Below are positions 22,073 through 33,075 of a stretch of DNA of 64,000 nt, piece after piece; position 1 is the first letter of the stretch; every line of letters starts with the position of its first letter. The notes beneath the pieces were generated by a model that searched no databases, had not been told where the DNA came from, and saw only the letters and a list, made by a program, of their open reading frames with translations. Source of the DNA: Notospermus geniculatus (lineage: Eukaryota > Nemertea > Pilidiophora > Heteronemertea > Lineidae); NCBI GenBank assembly GCA_002633025.1, contig NMRB01000039.1, forward strand, positions 573,708 to 637,707, given 5' to 3'. Both the position numbers and the translations under genes were made by a program.

Positions 22073-22321
22073 AAAAAGTTTGGGTTCATAGTCTGATATC
22101 AACATCGGTTAGAGGTGTCATCCGACTTTACACTTTAACCCGTCTATCCTGAAACCTTTCAGTAGAACTCAGATGAGCTGCCCATTCAGCGCTACAATCT
22201 GAGCATTTCCGACGGACCGGTACCAATTTATACTCCTGGGTGGAGAGAGGCCAGAGGGATTCGAACCCGGGACCCTCTGCCCGCTAGTCTGAGGCCCGAG
22301 CCACTACCCCACCGGTCCTCG
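22073..22321 (-). mobile_element. tRNA-derived SINE family S1, copy 1
   Basis: On the minus strand the head has an A-box-like GGTGGGGTAGTGG and a perfect B box GGTTCGAATCC, spaced as in tRNA genes. A body (CTGAGTTCTACTGAAAGGTT) and a 3' end GACTATGAACCCAAACTTT follow. Relatives at 56155-56448, 58692-59032 and 60364-61617 have the same layout. Confidence 0.8.
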
Positions 22322-22515
22322 AAAAGCCATGGCAATTTTTACGATATGACAGGTAAGGAAAGGAGCGTTGAAGTGCACTACTCAAAATTATAGAGACTAT
22401 ATCATGATGCATTGCTTTGTAACCACTGGTACGATTTGAAGAAGTGCCTATTGTTCATCGATGATTTTCCTGGAGGACATTATGTCCTTCCACACGACAT
22501 CGTAATGGTTGAAGT

Positions 22516-23315
22516 GCAGAGCGTCTCTAAAAAATGTTACCATTTTGATGCTAAAAAATAAACTGCTGATTTCTTTTAAATGAGACTCTTGTCCTGATTA
22601 GAAGAAACCTGGGAGATTTTCTCTAGTTGGAATGGTTTTCATACCGTTTTTCTAATTCCCACTGAAGATTTCCAAGAGGAATGAAAGCGCTATGGGACAT
22701 TAAAGTACATGTATATATAATGAGAATTTCGGCCTAAGTTACTATTTTTCAAAAATATTAATGGTATGACTTTCATATTTTGCACCATTATCTAAATGAT
22801 ATTATACATATTTCATCAAAATTTCAGATAAATAGGTTAAATACCGCCAAATATAGCTACGCATTCAATATTTCTTGTCAAAAAATGTAATGTGGAAAGT
22901 CAACTGCAATTTCATCGCCCGGCATTGCATTTTTGGCATGAAATTTTGAATATGTTGCTATTTTGATGTTATTTAACCTGGAGTTGAAATTTTGACGAAA
23001 GACGTTAAATATCCTTTAGATGAAGTGTCCGAAATATGAAAGTTATAGCTTTGATAGGTTTTGAGTAACACCATATTAAAAAGGGAACTGTCGTTCTCTA
23101 GGCTGGCCACCAAATCTTAAAATTACAGGCTTGGTGCGATTCCACCATTTTTGTTTTTGCTTCACTATGAACACCATAGTGAATAAAAAATAAAACTTCC
23201 TGTATGAATCAAATCTCCCAAATCTTCATTATCAATTTTGAAAAGATGAAACATTCAGTTCAAAGAATAAGAACTAGAGATCAAATCAAAATGGTAACAT
23301 TTTTTAGACACCCTG
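22516..23315. mobile_element. About 800-bp mariner-like non-autonomous element
   Basis: The left end CTAAAAAATGTTACCATTTTGAT and right end ATCAAAATGGTAACATTTTTTAG are inverted repeats of over 22 bp; the right terminus ends ACACCCTG followed by TA. The interior is AT-rich with no transposase frame. Confidence 0.7.
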
Positions 23316-23355
23316 TATAATGAGTGACTAAACATCCATTATTTGCTGTAGACTA

Positions 23356-23394
23356 GTACCTGGTCCTACCGATGGTGTCGCTTTTGAATGGTAG
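23356..23394. repeat. Short hairpin
   Basis: CTGGTCCTACC and GGTAGGACCAG are separated by about 15 bases. Confidence 0.5.
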
Positions 23395-23630
23395 GACCAG
23401 TCTTGGCCGCCATTTGTGGAGGAATTCTGACAGTGACGTCACTTGAAAATTTTATGTAAATTATGTAAATTTATTCAATTCTCAATACGGCTGACGTACC
23501 AGAATGCAGATAGAAGGTGACCAACCTTTGACCCAGGAAATTCACCAATCACGCCGGGGGTTTTCCATGTTAAAAATAGAAAACCTATCAACATAATAGT
23601 TCACATACTTGCCACCTGCGCCAGCACAGA

Positions 23631-23696
23631 CCAATCAGAGGCACGAAGGCGGTAGGCACGCCCGGTCCTAACATATGCAAAAGCCCGATATAAAAT
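23631..23696 (+). promoter_or_regulatory. Core-promoter-like cluster: CCAAT, octamer-like, TATA
   Basis: CCAATCAG at 23631-23638, ATATGCAA at 23673-23680 and TATAAAAT at 23689-23696 are ordered and spaced as in strong TATA promoters such as histone genes. No histone or other recognisable frame follows within several hundred bases, so it may be a relic, drive a non-coding RNA, or be coincidence. Confidence 0.3.
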
Positions 23697-24599
23697 AGTT
23701 AGGATCGGGTACCAGTCTATTTTGCTGTTGACGTTGTGTACGGAACAACGAACGGTAAAGAAATTCATCAGCGGGAAGAAGGAACTGTCACATAACATAG
23801 TAATTGAATGAAAAGGATGGATGGCAGCAGATGGTTTTTACAGGTTTGAGAAAGAGGAAGACCCGAGTGCAGATCCATGAATCACTCAAACCTTAATGTC
23901 AGGAACCAATTTTCATATTAGATTGTATGGGAATTCAAAGATTCTAATCGATTATCAATCCCAATTGATCTCAAACGACGAGGGCCCGTCATGCATTCCT
24001 CAATCTCCACCAGGGACGAATTAGATGCCATTCTCCAAAGGAATGCCGTTCACGCTCCGACCCCTCCACAAACAAGGCCCATTTGTCACTCTGACACAAG
24101 AAGAGCTGCACAACACTATGTTTTACATGATCGCCGGCAATTCTGGGTAGCATTTAAGACTAATCTATCATAATTCTTTTGTCATTGACCGGCCGTTATC
24201 GCGCCAAGACCGACTCATTACTTTCCCATTTTGAGCTGTGGTCGGGTGCCTTTTCGCAATTTTATTGCGATCGTAAGACAGCTAAGAGAGGGCATGGTCT
24301 GCAGTATGTGAGGATTGTCAGAAATCACATTTTTCGGCGACCGTTCTGTGTGACATTGTCTCATGATCGGATCAGACAGACAATTTTTGTATATTGGTTG
24401 GTATAAGGAAAGGAGTAAGAAATAAAAGCGGAAAATAAGAAGTGGGAAATTTTGGAAATATGCGCGAATTCTTCAATTTCTCAAATAGGGAGAATTTTTT
24501 TTCCATTTTGAGAAATTTTCTTAAAATGACATGACACCCCGGCGCGGGGTGGCCCGCGGGCGGCTAATGTCATCTCAATTCGTATTTACCTACAGCCCG
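23697..24599. other. No gene recognised downstream of the promoter-like cluster
   Basis: Frames of 60-75 codons (23991-24173, 24179-24406) show no family features. Confidence 0.4.
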
Positions 24600-25058
24600 C
24601 TCCCTCCATCATACACCACCATCACTTTGCTAGCAGGGGTAGCTGCCACAACCCCCCTAAACATAATTCTCCTGATCATTCATTCATTTTTTTCCCTCTC
24701 GTTCCTCTGTCCCTCTGTATATTGTATATTCTCTGTATATTCATTTCATCCATTTTTTTTTTCATCGCATATGTTCTTTTGTCCTTCTGTATATTGTACA
24801 TTCTCTGTATATTCATTTCATTCATTCCTTTTTCCCCTCTGGTATGTTCCATTGTCCCTTTGTATATTTTACATTCTCTGTATATTGTATATTCATTTCT
24901 TTCATTCCTTTTGTATATTGTATTTTCACCCGCACGATTCTATGCACCATCAAACTCTTATTTGTAAATTCTGTTCAGGGGCCGATAATGCCTTGGCCTT
25001 GGCCCCTTGCACCCAATTCTGTACTTTATTTTGTAAATAAATTACATACATACATACA
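24600..25058 (+). mobile_element. Probable 3' end of a non-LTR retrotransposon
   Basis: T/C-rich repeated units (TGTATATTGTATATTCTCTG and variants, 24716-24930) are followed by GGGGCCGATAATGCCTTGG, TTTGTAAATAAATTACATAC and a short (ACAT)n tail ending near 25058. A polyadenylation-like AAATAAA plus a microsatellite tail is typical of RTE/L2-type 3' ends. No reverse transcriptase is in the window, so it is 5'-truncated or a 3' UTR relic. Confidence 0.45.
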
Positions 25059-25567
25059 TTTTGTCTGATTTTTCGGGCGATACATGTATTTCTCAAAATG
25101 GGGGAACAAAAATTCTCCTAATTTGAGAATAACGAATATGTCAGATAACAGAGTTCACGCCCGGCCAGAATGATACTCGGTACCATGTCCTACCAGTTGA
25201 CTGATTGACCAATCAGAGGCTTTCCTGCGTTCGCTACTCATTCTGTGTACACACTTTCTTTACTCTGTAACCTACGTTGAAAAATGGTTAGCTTATGAAA
25301 GGCTGCGTACGATTGTCCACGTCAGCTGAAATCACCTCAGGTGCACTAACAAAGGGTCATCCAATTAACCTAAGGTAATGCACATCGTTCAGTTGTGAAG
25401 ATAAAAGTTATACGCCGTACTGATGTTTGCAGTGGCTGTTTACACAGAAGCGATTCAGAGGATGTCCTACACCTCTCCGTGTCGCTGCTTCTGTTCTCCA
25501 CTGAGAGTTTATTGATTCGGGGTTTGTTTCGTCCGTAAGAAGCCGCATCGAGCTGAATGCCAGGTGT
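25059..25567. other. Intergenic, nothing recognised
   Basis: Contains an isolated CCAATCAGAG near 25211; no gene or element was identified. Confidence 0.4.
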
Positions 25568-25691
25568 AACGTTTTTCAGTGTGGCCATTTTTCTGTGTGA
25601 TTCCCATTGTTCGGAACACACCGGGAAACGGACATGCTGTTTCTCTGTGTGTCGCCCATTGTCAAGTCGCCGCTTATTCCGTCAATCTATT
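25568..25691 (+). repeat. Dispersed repeat family R3, copy 2
   Basis: Same unit and orientation as 10112-10234, with scattered substitutions. Confidence 0.65.
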
Positions 25692-25732
25692 AAACTTTTT
25701 GTTCTGCGACAATTATAACAGCCAAAGATATC

Positions 25733-26210
25733 ATGGATGTGGTGAATATGGCGGCCATCTTTGATTTAGGCCTTAACTTACATCAGAAGAATGTCCGGAA
25801 GTACCAGCAATTTGTTTCTTCTACGGGAAGGAATTCTCTACCGATCTGGATAGGTCAGGAAATTTCCTATAAAAATCCCACTGGATACCTTGGTCCCTGA
25901 CTACAAATTCGCAGAAGAAACTTATCCGCTGTTGGAAATTGCCCTCTATGTTCAGACGCAGCGCCAGTTTATTAAAAAGGGAACACTGGGTAGACGAACC
26001 TGTCAAAAGTTGCACGACGGAGATTTGCCAAGACGAAATGCAAAAACAACTTGCCCAGTGGCGCCACTCAAAGCAACCGGCGACCAACACAACTACACGA
26101 CGCTGAATGACTAAAGTCAATGGAACCGTTCTGACAACAGATGTAGTTGAGAGATTCGCCGCGGAGCACGCCACGGTTAAAAGATATATCACAAATAGGA
26201 TCTAGTCAGT
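25733..26210 (+). pseudogene. Possible decayed coding remnant
   Basis: Three coding-like segments follow one another in shifting frames: from ATG 25733 (MDVVNMAAIFDLGLNLHQKN...), then about 25880-26114, then ATG 26107 (TVLTTDVVERFAAEHATVKR). Each ends at a stop just as another opens. I recognise no family. It could be an old transposon protein or chance. Confidence 0.2.
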
Positions 26211-26473
26211 TATGGGACTGTATCTTGGGGAACACCGACTACTTTTGTGGTTTTCTTTGTGAAACAATGGGATGGAGTAGAAATAGTTTTTGGATTTAGA
26301 AACGTGTTTGGATTTGACTGCATGAAGCTGGCTTATCAAGGTAGGAATTAAAATTCTTTGACGTTTTAGGAGGTTACATTTTTTCTGCACTCTTCTACAA
26401 GTTTGTCTGTTATTATGGTTGTATTTACATTTCACATCATTCTATAACTGTCTCAGAAAAGTCAACCGACACC

Positions 26474-26610
26474 TGGGCCCAGTTTCAAAAAGAATCTTAA
26501 GTGTAAAGTTTGACTTAAGTCGTCATGTGACCAGGTTTCAGCAAATCAGATGGCTTCATTTCAGACTTAAGTTTTTTCTTAGACTTAAGATTCTTTGTGC
26601 AACTGGGACC
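26474..26610. mobile_element. MITE with GGGCCCAGTTTC / GAACTGGGACC-type ends
   Basis: GGGCCCAGTTTCAAAAAGAA begins the left arm; ATTCTTTGTGCAACTGGGAC ends the right one. Internal ACTTAAGT words also pair. This terminal motif recurs in the elements at 40450 and 41604, suggesting one superfamily. Confidence 0.65.
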
Positions 26611-26762
26611 TGCAGTTTAGGGAACACCAAAAATTTAAGAATTTTTGGTGACGTCGATTACATGTATACACTGTAACACCGGAAGATAATTAAATTATGC
26701 CTTTTCAGGTTACGTTATAATTGTATCAAGTTTTTTCACCGAAAGAAATTAATTTTAAGGCC

Positions 26763-27066
26763 ACTATGAGGCAAAAGAGTATAGAGGCCACTTTGAGGTA
26801 TTTAAAAGAGTATAGAGGCCACTTTAAGGCATTTAAAAGAGGAGAGGTCACTTAAATTGAGGCATTTACATGTAAAAGAGTACAGATGATGCAAAACAAG
26901 GAATTCTGTGTTAGAAAGATGGAATTTGCGACTGAGTATAGAGGCCACTTTGAGGCATTTAAAAGAGGAGAGGTCACTTAAATTGAGGCATTTACATGTA
27001 AAAGAGTACAGATGGTGCAAAACAAGGAATTCTGTGTTAGAAAGATGGAATTTGCGACTGAGTTTT
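26763..27066. repeat. Two-level tandem repeat, 33-bp and 126-bp units
   Basis: Short units (AGTATAGAGGCCACTTTGAG with variants) repeat two to three times, then a 126-bp unit containing GGAGAGGTCACTTAAATTGA and AAGGAATTCTGTGTTAGAAA occurs twice. The long frames seen on both strands come from the repetition. Confidence 0.75.
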
Positions 27067-28955
27067 AAAAATCGGATCGATTTTTTCAACTGCTGTGGTT
27101 TGAAGTCGTTTATAAATTCTGACACTTATATGCAAATGCCATGTTGCGTTTATTGTCTTGTTTAGGTGCATTTCAAAAAATCTTGAAAAACGAAACCGTT
27201 AATGCATACAAGTCATAATGAATGAATGCATGTATTGTATTGTGTATATTTCGATTTTTATATCATCATATGATAGCATTGTTAAAAACACTACATACAA
27301 TGGCAGTTTTCAAGTGGCTTTCAAGCTAGTATACAACACTCGAAAAACGCTAGGCGACATCCACTGAAAGGTTTATGTGTGAATAGACTGAGACCTCGGA
27401 GAATAGTGCCATGATTACTTATCGAATCATATATCGTGTAAATATGATGCATCCCATCTCCGTCTGATCATTCAACCGGTATGTTTACTGCGGGGGCTTC
27501 GACTGACGGCAGATGGCTGACGTTCTGCTGGAAAAATCGTTTAGTGAAATGGAAAAATCGGAAATGTCATGTAATCAAGTTTCTTTAAGATTACATTTCG
27601 TTTGCCAGTGACCTAAAAAATTGGATTCATGCTGGGACTCACGGTTTAAGTTTACAGATAATGTATCACGGATATTTTCGCGGGCCACGAAAATCATTGT
27701 TTATTTACGTTTTGTTTGTTTGTGTCCAGTCTTTCTTTGTCTTATGAGTAATTTGTTGGTGGCATGCCCCTCTAGAAATTCTTTTGATACAGTAAGTATT
27801 TAATTTGAGGGGTTGACATGTCCCAAAAGTCCAAAATAACATAATGTAAACATCAATGTTTACAAACATTGAATGTAAACAATGAAGTCGTGATACATTA
27901 TCTTTAATATTATTTCGGTATTGACGTGGATATTTCCAACATAATCATCTTGAATGCTGTTTCAATTTCATATATGACCCACCCCCCCGTACTTAAATTG
28001 GGACCCGACGTAAGGCATTCACTTTGTGTAACATGAGAAATATCACAACGTGTCGTATGAAATGTCATCGGAAACTTAGTTCGTTTCAGTCTCGAAATAA
28101 AGTTTCTTATAAAGACAGAAAAGACGTTAGCATATCCGATGACAGACGCATACCTTTGGCATAAAATATATTGTTTGGTTAAAACTTACCGTTCAGTTCG
28201 GATGACAAAGACATACTTTGGCATATAACACCTCGGTGAACTTTACCAGAAGCTGATTCATCACAAAGTCAAGGAAACTGAAATGCTAGAAGTGTAACTC
28301 TGGCTAAAAAATCAACTGGTACATCGTGAAGCATTCGTTAGGGTTGTAAGTAAAGGTCTGCAGTGGGGACAATCCTTGGAATTTCCTTAGATCTTTGCAT
28401 TGATTAACTTAATATAGATGCTCAATGCTTTGAGGAAAATCTTGTTGTGAAACATTGACCTTTTTCTGTGAGAATTAGCTTTTGATCAAGTCCTTCTTCA
28501 CTTTTCTTGAGGGTGCCTTTGCATCATTAAAGACTGCATGAAGGATTTTTTGACAAGATGTGATGTCAGGTGGAATGCGGATTTCTTAATTGGGTTTCCT
28601 TTGATCAGCGGGCGGAAATCAACACATAAAACAAGGACGAAAGGAAAAGGGATAAAATCACATCTGACATAAATAAATTGCAGTTAGTTTATAAGGTCAC
28701 ATCAGCTGGCATTGCCGAGGTCCAGCTTCTCCTGTTGTTGATGGTCGGCATCGCTGACCACCTAACAGGCTGTTGATATTTTCGAATCGACGTCCTGACA
28801 CTGACGCTTTTGATATGATAATGTTGAAGGAGCTTGATCTCAGTGGCCAAGCCAGGTCTCTGTGAACTCACAACGACTTTGGTGTATTTTCCTCATGAAA
28901 AGTACGGAGCTACCGGATCACCGAAACAGGGTTGTATCCTGCTATAATCTTGGTC
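27067..28955. other. Intergenic, nothing recognised
   Basis: AT-rich; no exon-like frame, element ends or RNA gene that I can support in about 1.9 kb. Confidence 0.4.
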
Positions 28956-28957
28956 CT

Positions 28958-29112
28958 AAAGCCAAGCGCACATTTGCGGCAAAACTCAATGCGGTAGGGG
29001 TGTTTTTTAAAATCGACTGACCTGGCTGAATGACGAGTCGACAGCGTTGGGTCAGTAGACTTTAAAAACACACCTACCGCATTGAGTTTTGCCGCTAATG
29101 TGCACTTGGCTT
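28958..29112. mobile_element. Palindromic MITE family M7, copy 1
   Basis: Arms of about 62 bp run from AAGCCAAG inward (GCGGCAAAACTCAATGCGGT, GTGTTTTTTAAAATCGACTG) around a 28-bp loop. The inner arms and loop match 48909-49093, but the middle of the arms differs between copies. Confidence 0.75.
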
Positions 29113-30365
29113 AAGACTTGGATTTTCCGTTCAGGACGGTTAAGAGACAAATAGTTGCCAGAAAAAAGGGCTTCAAAAAATCAACATTAGATTACATACC
29201 GTTTTACGCAACGGTGCACCATTTCTACATCTGGTTTCGTTTCGTTTCGTGTTTAGACCACATGTTTGAGCAAAAATTTCGCTGAATTGGTGGTCGAGAT
29301 TTCAAATCCGTGAATCCCGTCATGATAAGCAGTGTCTGGATTATGATACCTGTGTATTCCTTGAGGTATTTTACCTTTGATCTGACAGAAAGTTGAGTAC
29401 TTAAAATGTTCGTTTTATCTGAATCGATAGCTTAGATGAAATCAAATATGAAAACTCTTCTGAAACAAGAAGCTTCAAATATTTTCAATCTGATAACTTG
29501 AAGTGAAAGTAATAGGTTTGGATTGAAACTGATGGGGCAGAACTTGCCTGTATTTCTCGAGGGCTTCGGTTTGTTTCATCGACAACAGAATTTAAACTCA
29601 ATAAGCCCACACGTTTAATAGAATTTAACAATGTAGAAAAAAATCACTTCTTCGCATTCCGCTGTGACTTTTTCTGTCAACAATGTAAAATGCAAAGTCG
29701 CGGTAGACTTCAATACCGCTGATAAATGTTAGCTGGGTTTGATGGTCTGGAATTTTTCAATGTTTGCATGATACGCTCACGTGATTTGTTTCTACTGTTT
29801 AACAGCTGTAAAAACCTGGCCTTTTTTCGGATCAGGATAAGTCGAAAGACGATTTTTTACGGTATGCGAATCATCGTCTCGTAAGAACATTTAAAACTGG
29901 TCAACAGCGACTAAAGAACCATCTCGGTTCCAAATGTTGACTTATTTGAATAGAAACACGCGATGAATTTTAAGTCCGTATGCGGGAGTTGCGGTGTGGG
30001 GGATGGGGTGGGTGGGTGGTAGGACTGGGACCGTTCCTCTTAATTATCTTGGCCTATGAGGCATCGACATCTCTTCGACATCCGGAGAAAGATTTTTTTT
30101 TTGTAAATTGCTGATGATTTTTTTGCTATGGAGATTCCATGTCAGATTTTAAAAAATCTTTTTCTCTACATTCACATCTGGGATCTCTACTATAGTGCCT
30201 GAGGAAGACCCCGGTTGGGGTAGAAAATTTGCGGAAGTCTGAGACGACTTATGTTTACTATCATTTTGTGTGTCGTTTTTGTGCTCTACATGTATGTTGG
30301 ATACCTCTAGAGCAAACAGTATATGTAATCCATGTACCAGGAATTTGCTATTGGAAACAAGCCTC
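29113..30365. other. Intergenic, nothing recognised
   Basis: Only a short GT-rich tract near 29992-30022 and the shared GAAGACCCCGG word (30197-30220) stand out. Confidence 0.4.
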
Positions 30366-30366
30366 A

Positions 30367-30514
30367 ATGGGCCGTATGCACCAACGAAGATTATCTTGAA
30401 CTCAGGTTGAGCCACAACTTTTCCATTGTCACATCATGCACGGGCAAACCTGAACAATTGAAAAGCTGTGGTTCAATCTGAGTTCAAGATAATCTTCGTT
30501 GGTGCATACGGCCC
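30367..30514. mobile_element. Palindromic MITE, nearly perfect 50-bp arms
   Basis: GGGCCGTATGCACCAACGAA at the left and TTCGTTGGTGCATACGGCCC at the right are exact inverted repeats that continue inward past GATTATCTTGAACTCA. The loop is about 45 bp and it has no coding capacity. Confidence 0.75.
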
Positions 30515-30670
30515 AATGTGCTTAGGTGAACGCTGAAGCCCTTCTGGTCGGTCTGTTTTTCAAACCCGGCCATGGACAACGAGTATTTTTAAATTGTGCC
30601 TTGATAAACAGGCAGATACTCGACACACCAACATGCCGAGCTTCCGTCGGTAGGCCTATTCGTCAGCCAC

Positions 30671-31279
30671 TTAGCTAACTTCCCGCAAGGTCAGAGTATG
30701 GCGCTGAGTCCGAACACCGCGGTGTTCCTGGATGCTTACCAACGTACATGAAACTACCTCGCCAAGGGAATTCAGTACTTCTGAGCACCAAGGTTTTTCA
30801 GCTAATAACACCCCATTAACACCATGTAGAACCCGCCCGATCGGAAAATCACTTAATGTCTTCATTTGCCTTGGAAAGAGCTGCTTTATGTTGCTCCATC
30901 CATTGCAACGTTTCGAGAATGATGGTATTGACTTGCTTGAGACTTCCTGATCGATCGGCAAATCCATTACGACACAAAACATCTTGAATCGTGATACACG
31001 ACCTATGGAGCTACCATAAACAACAAGGTCAGAATGTTTCAACAGATTTTCCGCATCGGAAAACAAAGAAAATGTGCATAAATGGAAGTCCTGCGCGGAA
31101 TCCACCCCAGAGGTGGACCCATGCAGACCCATTAAGCTAGGAATCCACCATTGATTTTCAAGCTGATTTTGCTTTGCGACTTGCTTTGCAACTGGGCACT
31201 CGACCGCCGTAGTGGACTCGCTGGACGTGATTTCCACCAATGGCGAAGATGTGGTCAATGGGGAGCGCCAATTGGTCAC
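30671..31279 (-). CDS. Unrecognised 202-codon frame, doubtful
   Basis: The longest uninterrupted minus-strand frame in the non-coding half. It has no signal peptide, membrane segment or catalytic motif I know, and its first third overlaps the left arm of the inverted-repeat element 31134-31582. It could be an exon of a degenerate transposon protein, or chance. Confidence 0.15.
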   Translation of the reverse strand: MTNWRSPLTTSSPLVEITSSESTTAVECPVAKQVAKQNQLENQWWIPSLMGLHGSTSGVDSAQDFHLCTFSLFSDAENLLKHSDLVVYGSSIGRVSRFKMFCVVMDLPIDQEVSSKSIPSFSKRCNGWSNIKQLFPRQMKTLSDFPIGRVLHGVNGVLLAEKPWCSEVLNSLGEVVSCTLVSIQEHRGVRTQRHTLTLREVS

Positions 31280-31582
31280 GTGATGACTACTGATAGAGCA
31301 GACGAGACACCTAGCGTTGACCTAGGCCCATTGTTCGAGAGATGCGGTTCACCAAGCACGGCCAATCACACCTTGAATCGTCATGAATAATAGGTGGCAT
31401 TGGTGTACTATCAGTTCAAAACCACGCGTATATTCTCGCGTGGTCTGCGTGATCGGGGTTCCCTATTTCAGTCGGCAATCGGTCGGCGACCGGTATCAGT
31501 TCCTTGCGATCGTATTCAATCGCAGGTAGTGGGTTGCAAAGCAAGTCGCAACGCAGAAAATCAGCAGTGGATTCCTAGCTTC
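31134..31582. mobile_element. Inverted-repeat element, about 450 bp
   Basis: The left arm AAGCTAGGAATCCACCATTG and right arm CAGTGGATTCCTAGCTT pair, and TTTGCGACTTGCTTTGCAAC (left) pairs with TTGCAAAGCAAGTCGCAAC (right). The interior lacks a transposase. Confidence 0.65.
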
Positions 31583-32461
31583 AGCAACTCGCCTGAATCC
31601 ACTGAGCAGAGTCAAGTTGTAAATTCCATTCTAGTGCGCAATGTGTAGCGGCGGAGAAAGTCCTAGGAAGGGAAGTCCTCAGTACTTGGGAATGAGAACA
31701 AGCCAATGCACTGTCAACGAAATTGGTCCTCAGGGCTGGGATCAGGGTTAGCGACATGATCCTTCACAAAAGCTTTAATCCACTAGAAAAGAGCTTCCGT
31801 ACTTTGACAGCATTGGACTTTTTTCGCGTTCACACCGGCACCCCAACGCGTTGTTCCGCAACGTAGCTCAATTTCGCGCCAGGGAAACGATATGTTGCGG
31901 AAGTGAAGTGAGGCCATATTGGCAAGTCACCTCCCCCCCTCCTGTGATACTGAGAACAGCGTTTGTTTTGTTCACGTGCGGTGTTCAAATTCAACTGCTC
32001 CGACATGCATTCTTATTCAACGATATAACAGATACTACATGTAGATAGTTGGCGAGGTTTGCTCCTTTGCGAAATTTGACTCTTCTTGAACCCGTAATAT
32101 GGAATTAGGCCTACCCATGAATTAGCAAATAAACTAAGGAAAATATCACCTGGTTAATTTCAACTGACAGGTTTGGCAAGGCACCGTCATGTAATTGAGA
32201 CGAAAGGGGGTAAAAATCTAATATTTTTTCGGTCAATTGGGGCCGAAATGTAAATTAACACCGAAATTGCTGAGTTGTCCACTTATATTACCCATCAGGA
32301 AGAATGTTGTATGGTCGATAAAATGTCCGGGTCTATGTAATAAACTTTGGTTTGACGCCCATTGCGAAGTTCAGCACAAAACTACTGGACCTCGCCCTGC
32401 GAACGTCCGCTGTAGAGTTGTCGTGCATGTATCGATGGAAGGGGGACCAAAGGGGCATTAA

Positions 32462-32884
32462 GCTACGTACACATGCATCCGTTTTTCCGACAACGACAAT
32501 GCGGCAACGACAATACGGAAACGGCAAAAAAATCGATCGTAGGAAAATGAATTGATCCGTACACATGACTGCGGGACGGTTATACGACTATCCGGTAATG
32601 CGATACGATTATCCGTTTATTTTTGGAATCGGTTCAGGAGCGATTTTTTGCCGTTGTCGGACGAAAGTCATGCGTTTATATTACATCAGTACACGTGGCA
32701 AGTACACATATGGTAACGTCGTCGTCGTCCATCATGTCGCATTTGCTGGTAAGATTCGTCCCCTTGTATACTTATAGCCGGTAGTCATGTGTACACCCAA
32801 AACGCATTGCCGTTGACGTTGTCGTCGCCGCATTGTCGTTGCCGCATTTTCGTTGTCGGAAAAACGGATGCATGTGTACGTACC
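32462..32884. mobile_element. Long inverted-repeat element, about 420 bp
   Basis: The outer arms (TACGTACACATGCATCCGTT at the left, ACGGATGCATGTGTACGTAC at the right) extend through GACAACG/GCGGCAACG repeats for about 65 bp. An inner pair, GTACACATGACTGC and GTAGTCATGTGTAC, suggests a second fold. Confidence 0.7.
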
Positions 32885-32980
32885 TACATAAAAGCCTATG
32901 CCTCACCTGCAGTACGACCTATCGTGGATCTTGTGATATCCTCTGTGTAAAGCTCAGGCCGGACGTTGGGAGGACGAAGG

Positions 32981-33075
32981 TAGACTGGTTCTTGTCTTTG
33001 CCGCTCCACTACCGCGGCGTACTGCCCGTGGATGAGCGCCGCCGGAGTGAAACGGCAAAGACGGGAACCAGTCTA
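32981..33075. mobile_element. 95-bp hairpin element
   Basis: TAGACTGGTTCTTGTCTTTG and CAAAGACGGGAACCAGTCTA are inverted ends with a G/C-rich loop that itself pairs. Confidence 0.6.

Noticed and set aside
22230-22321. tRNA gene on the minus strand (and at 56390, 58960, 61550)
   Set aside because: A and B boxes are present, but each is the head of a dispersed SINE with a shared body and no closed cloverleaf or acceptor stem.
24531-25040. 169-codon frame rich in Phe, Tyr and Ser
   Set aside because: It reads through T/C-rich tandem repeats of a probable retrotransposon 3' end.
26802-27165. Repeated-motif frames on both strands
   Set aside because: They follow from the 126-bp tandem repeat; no start context or homology.
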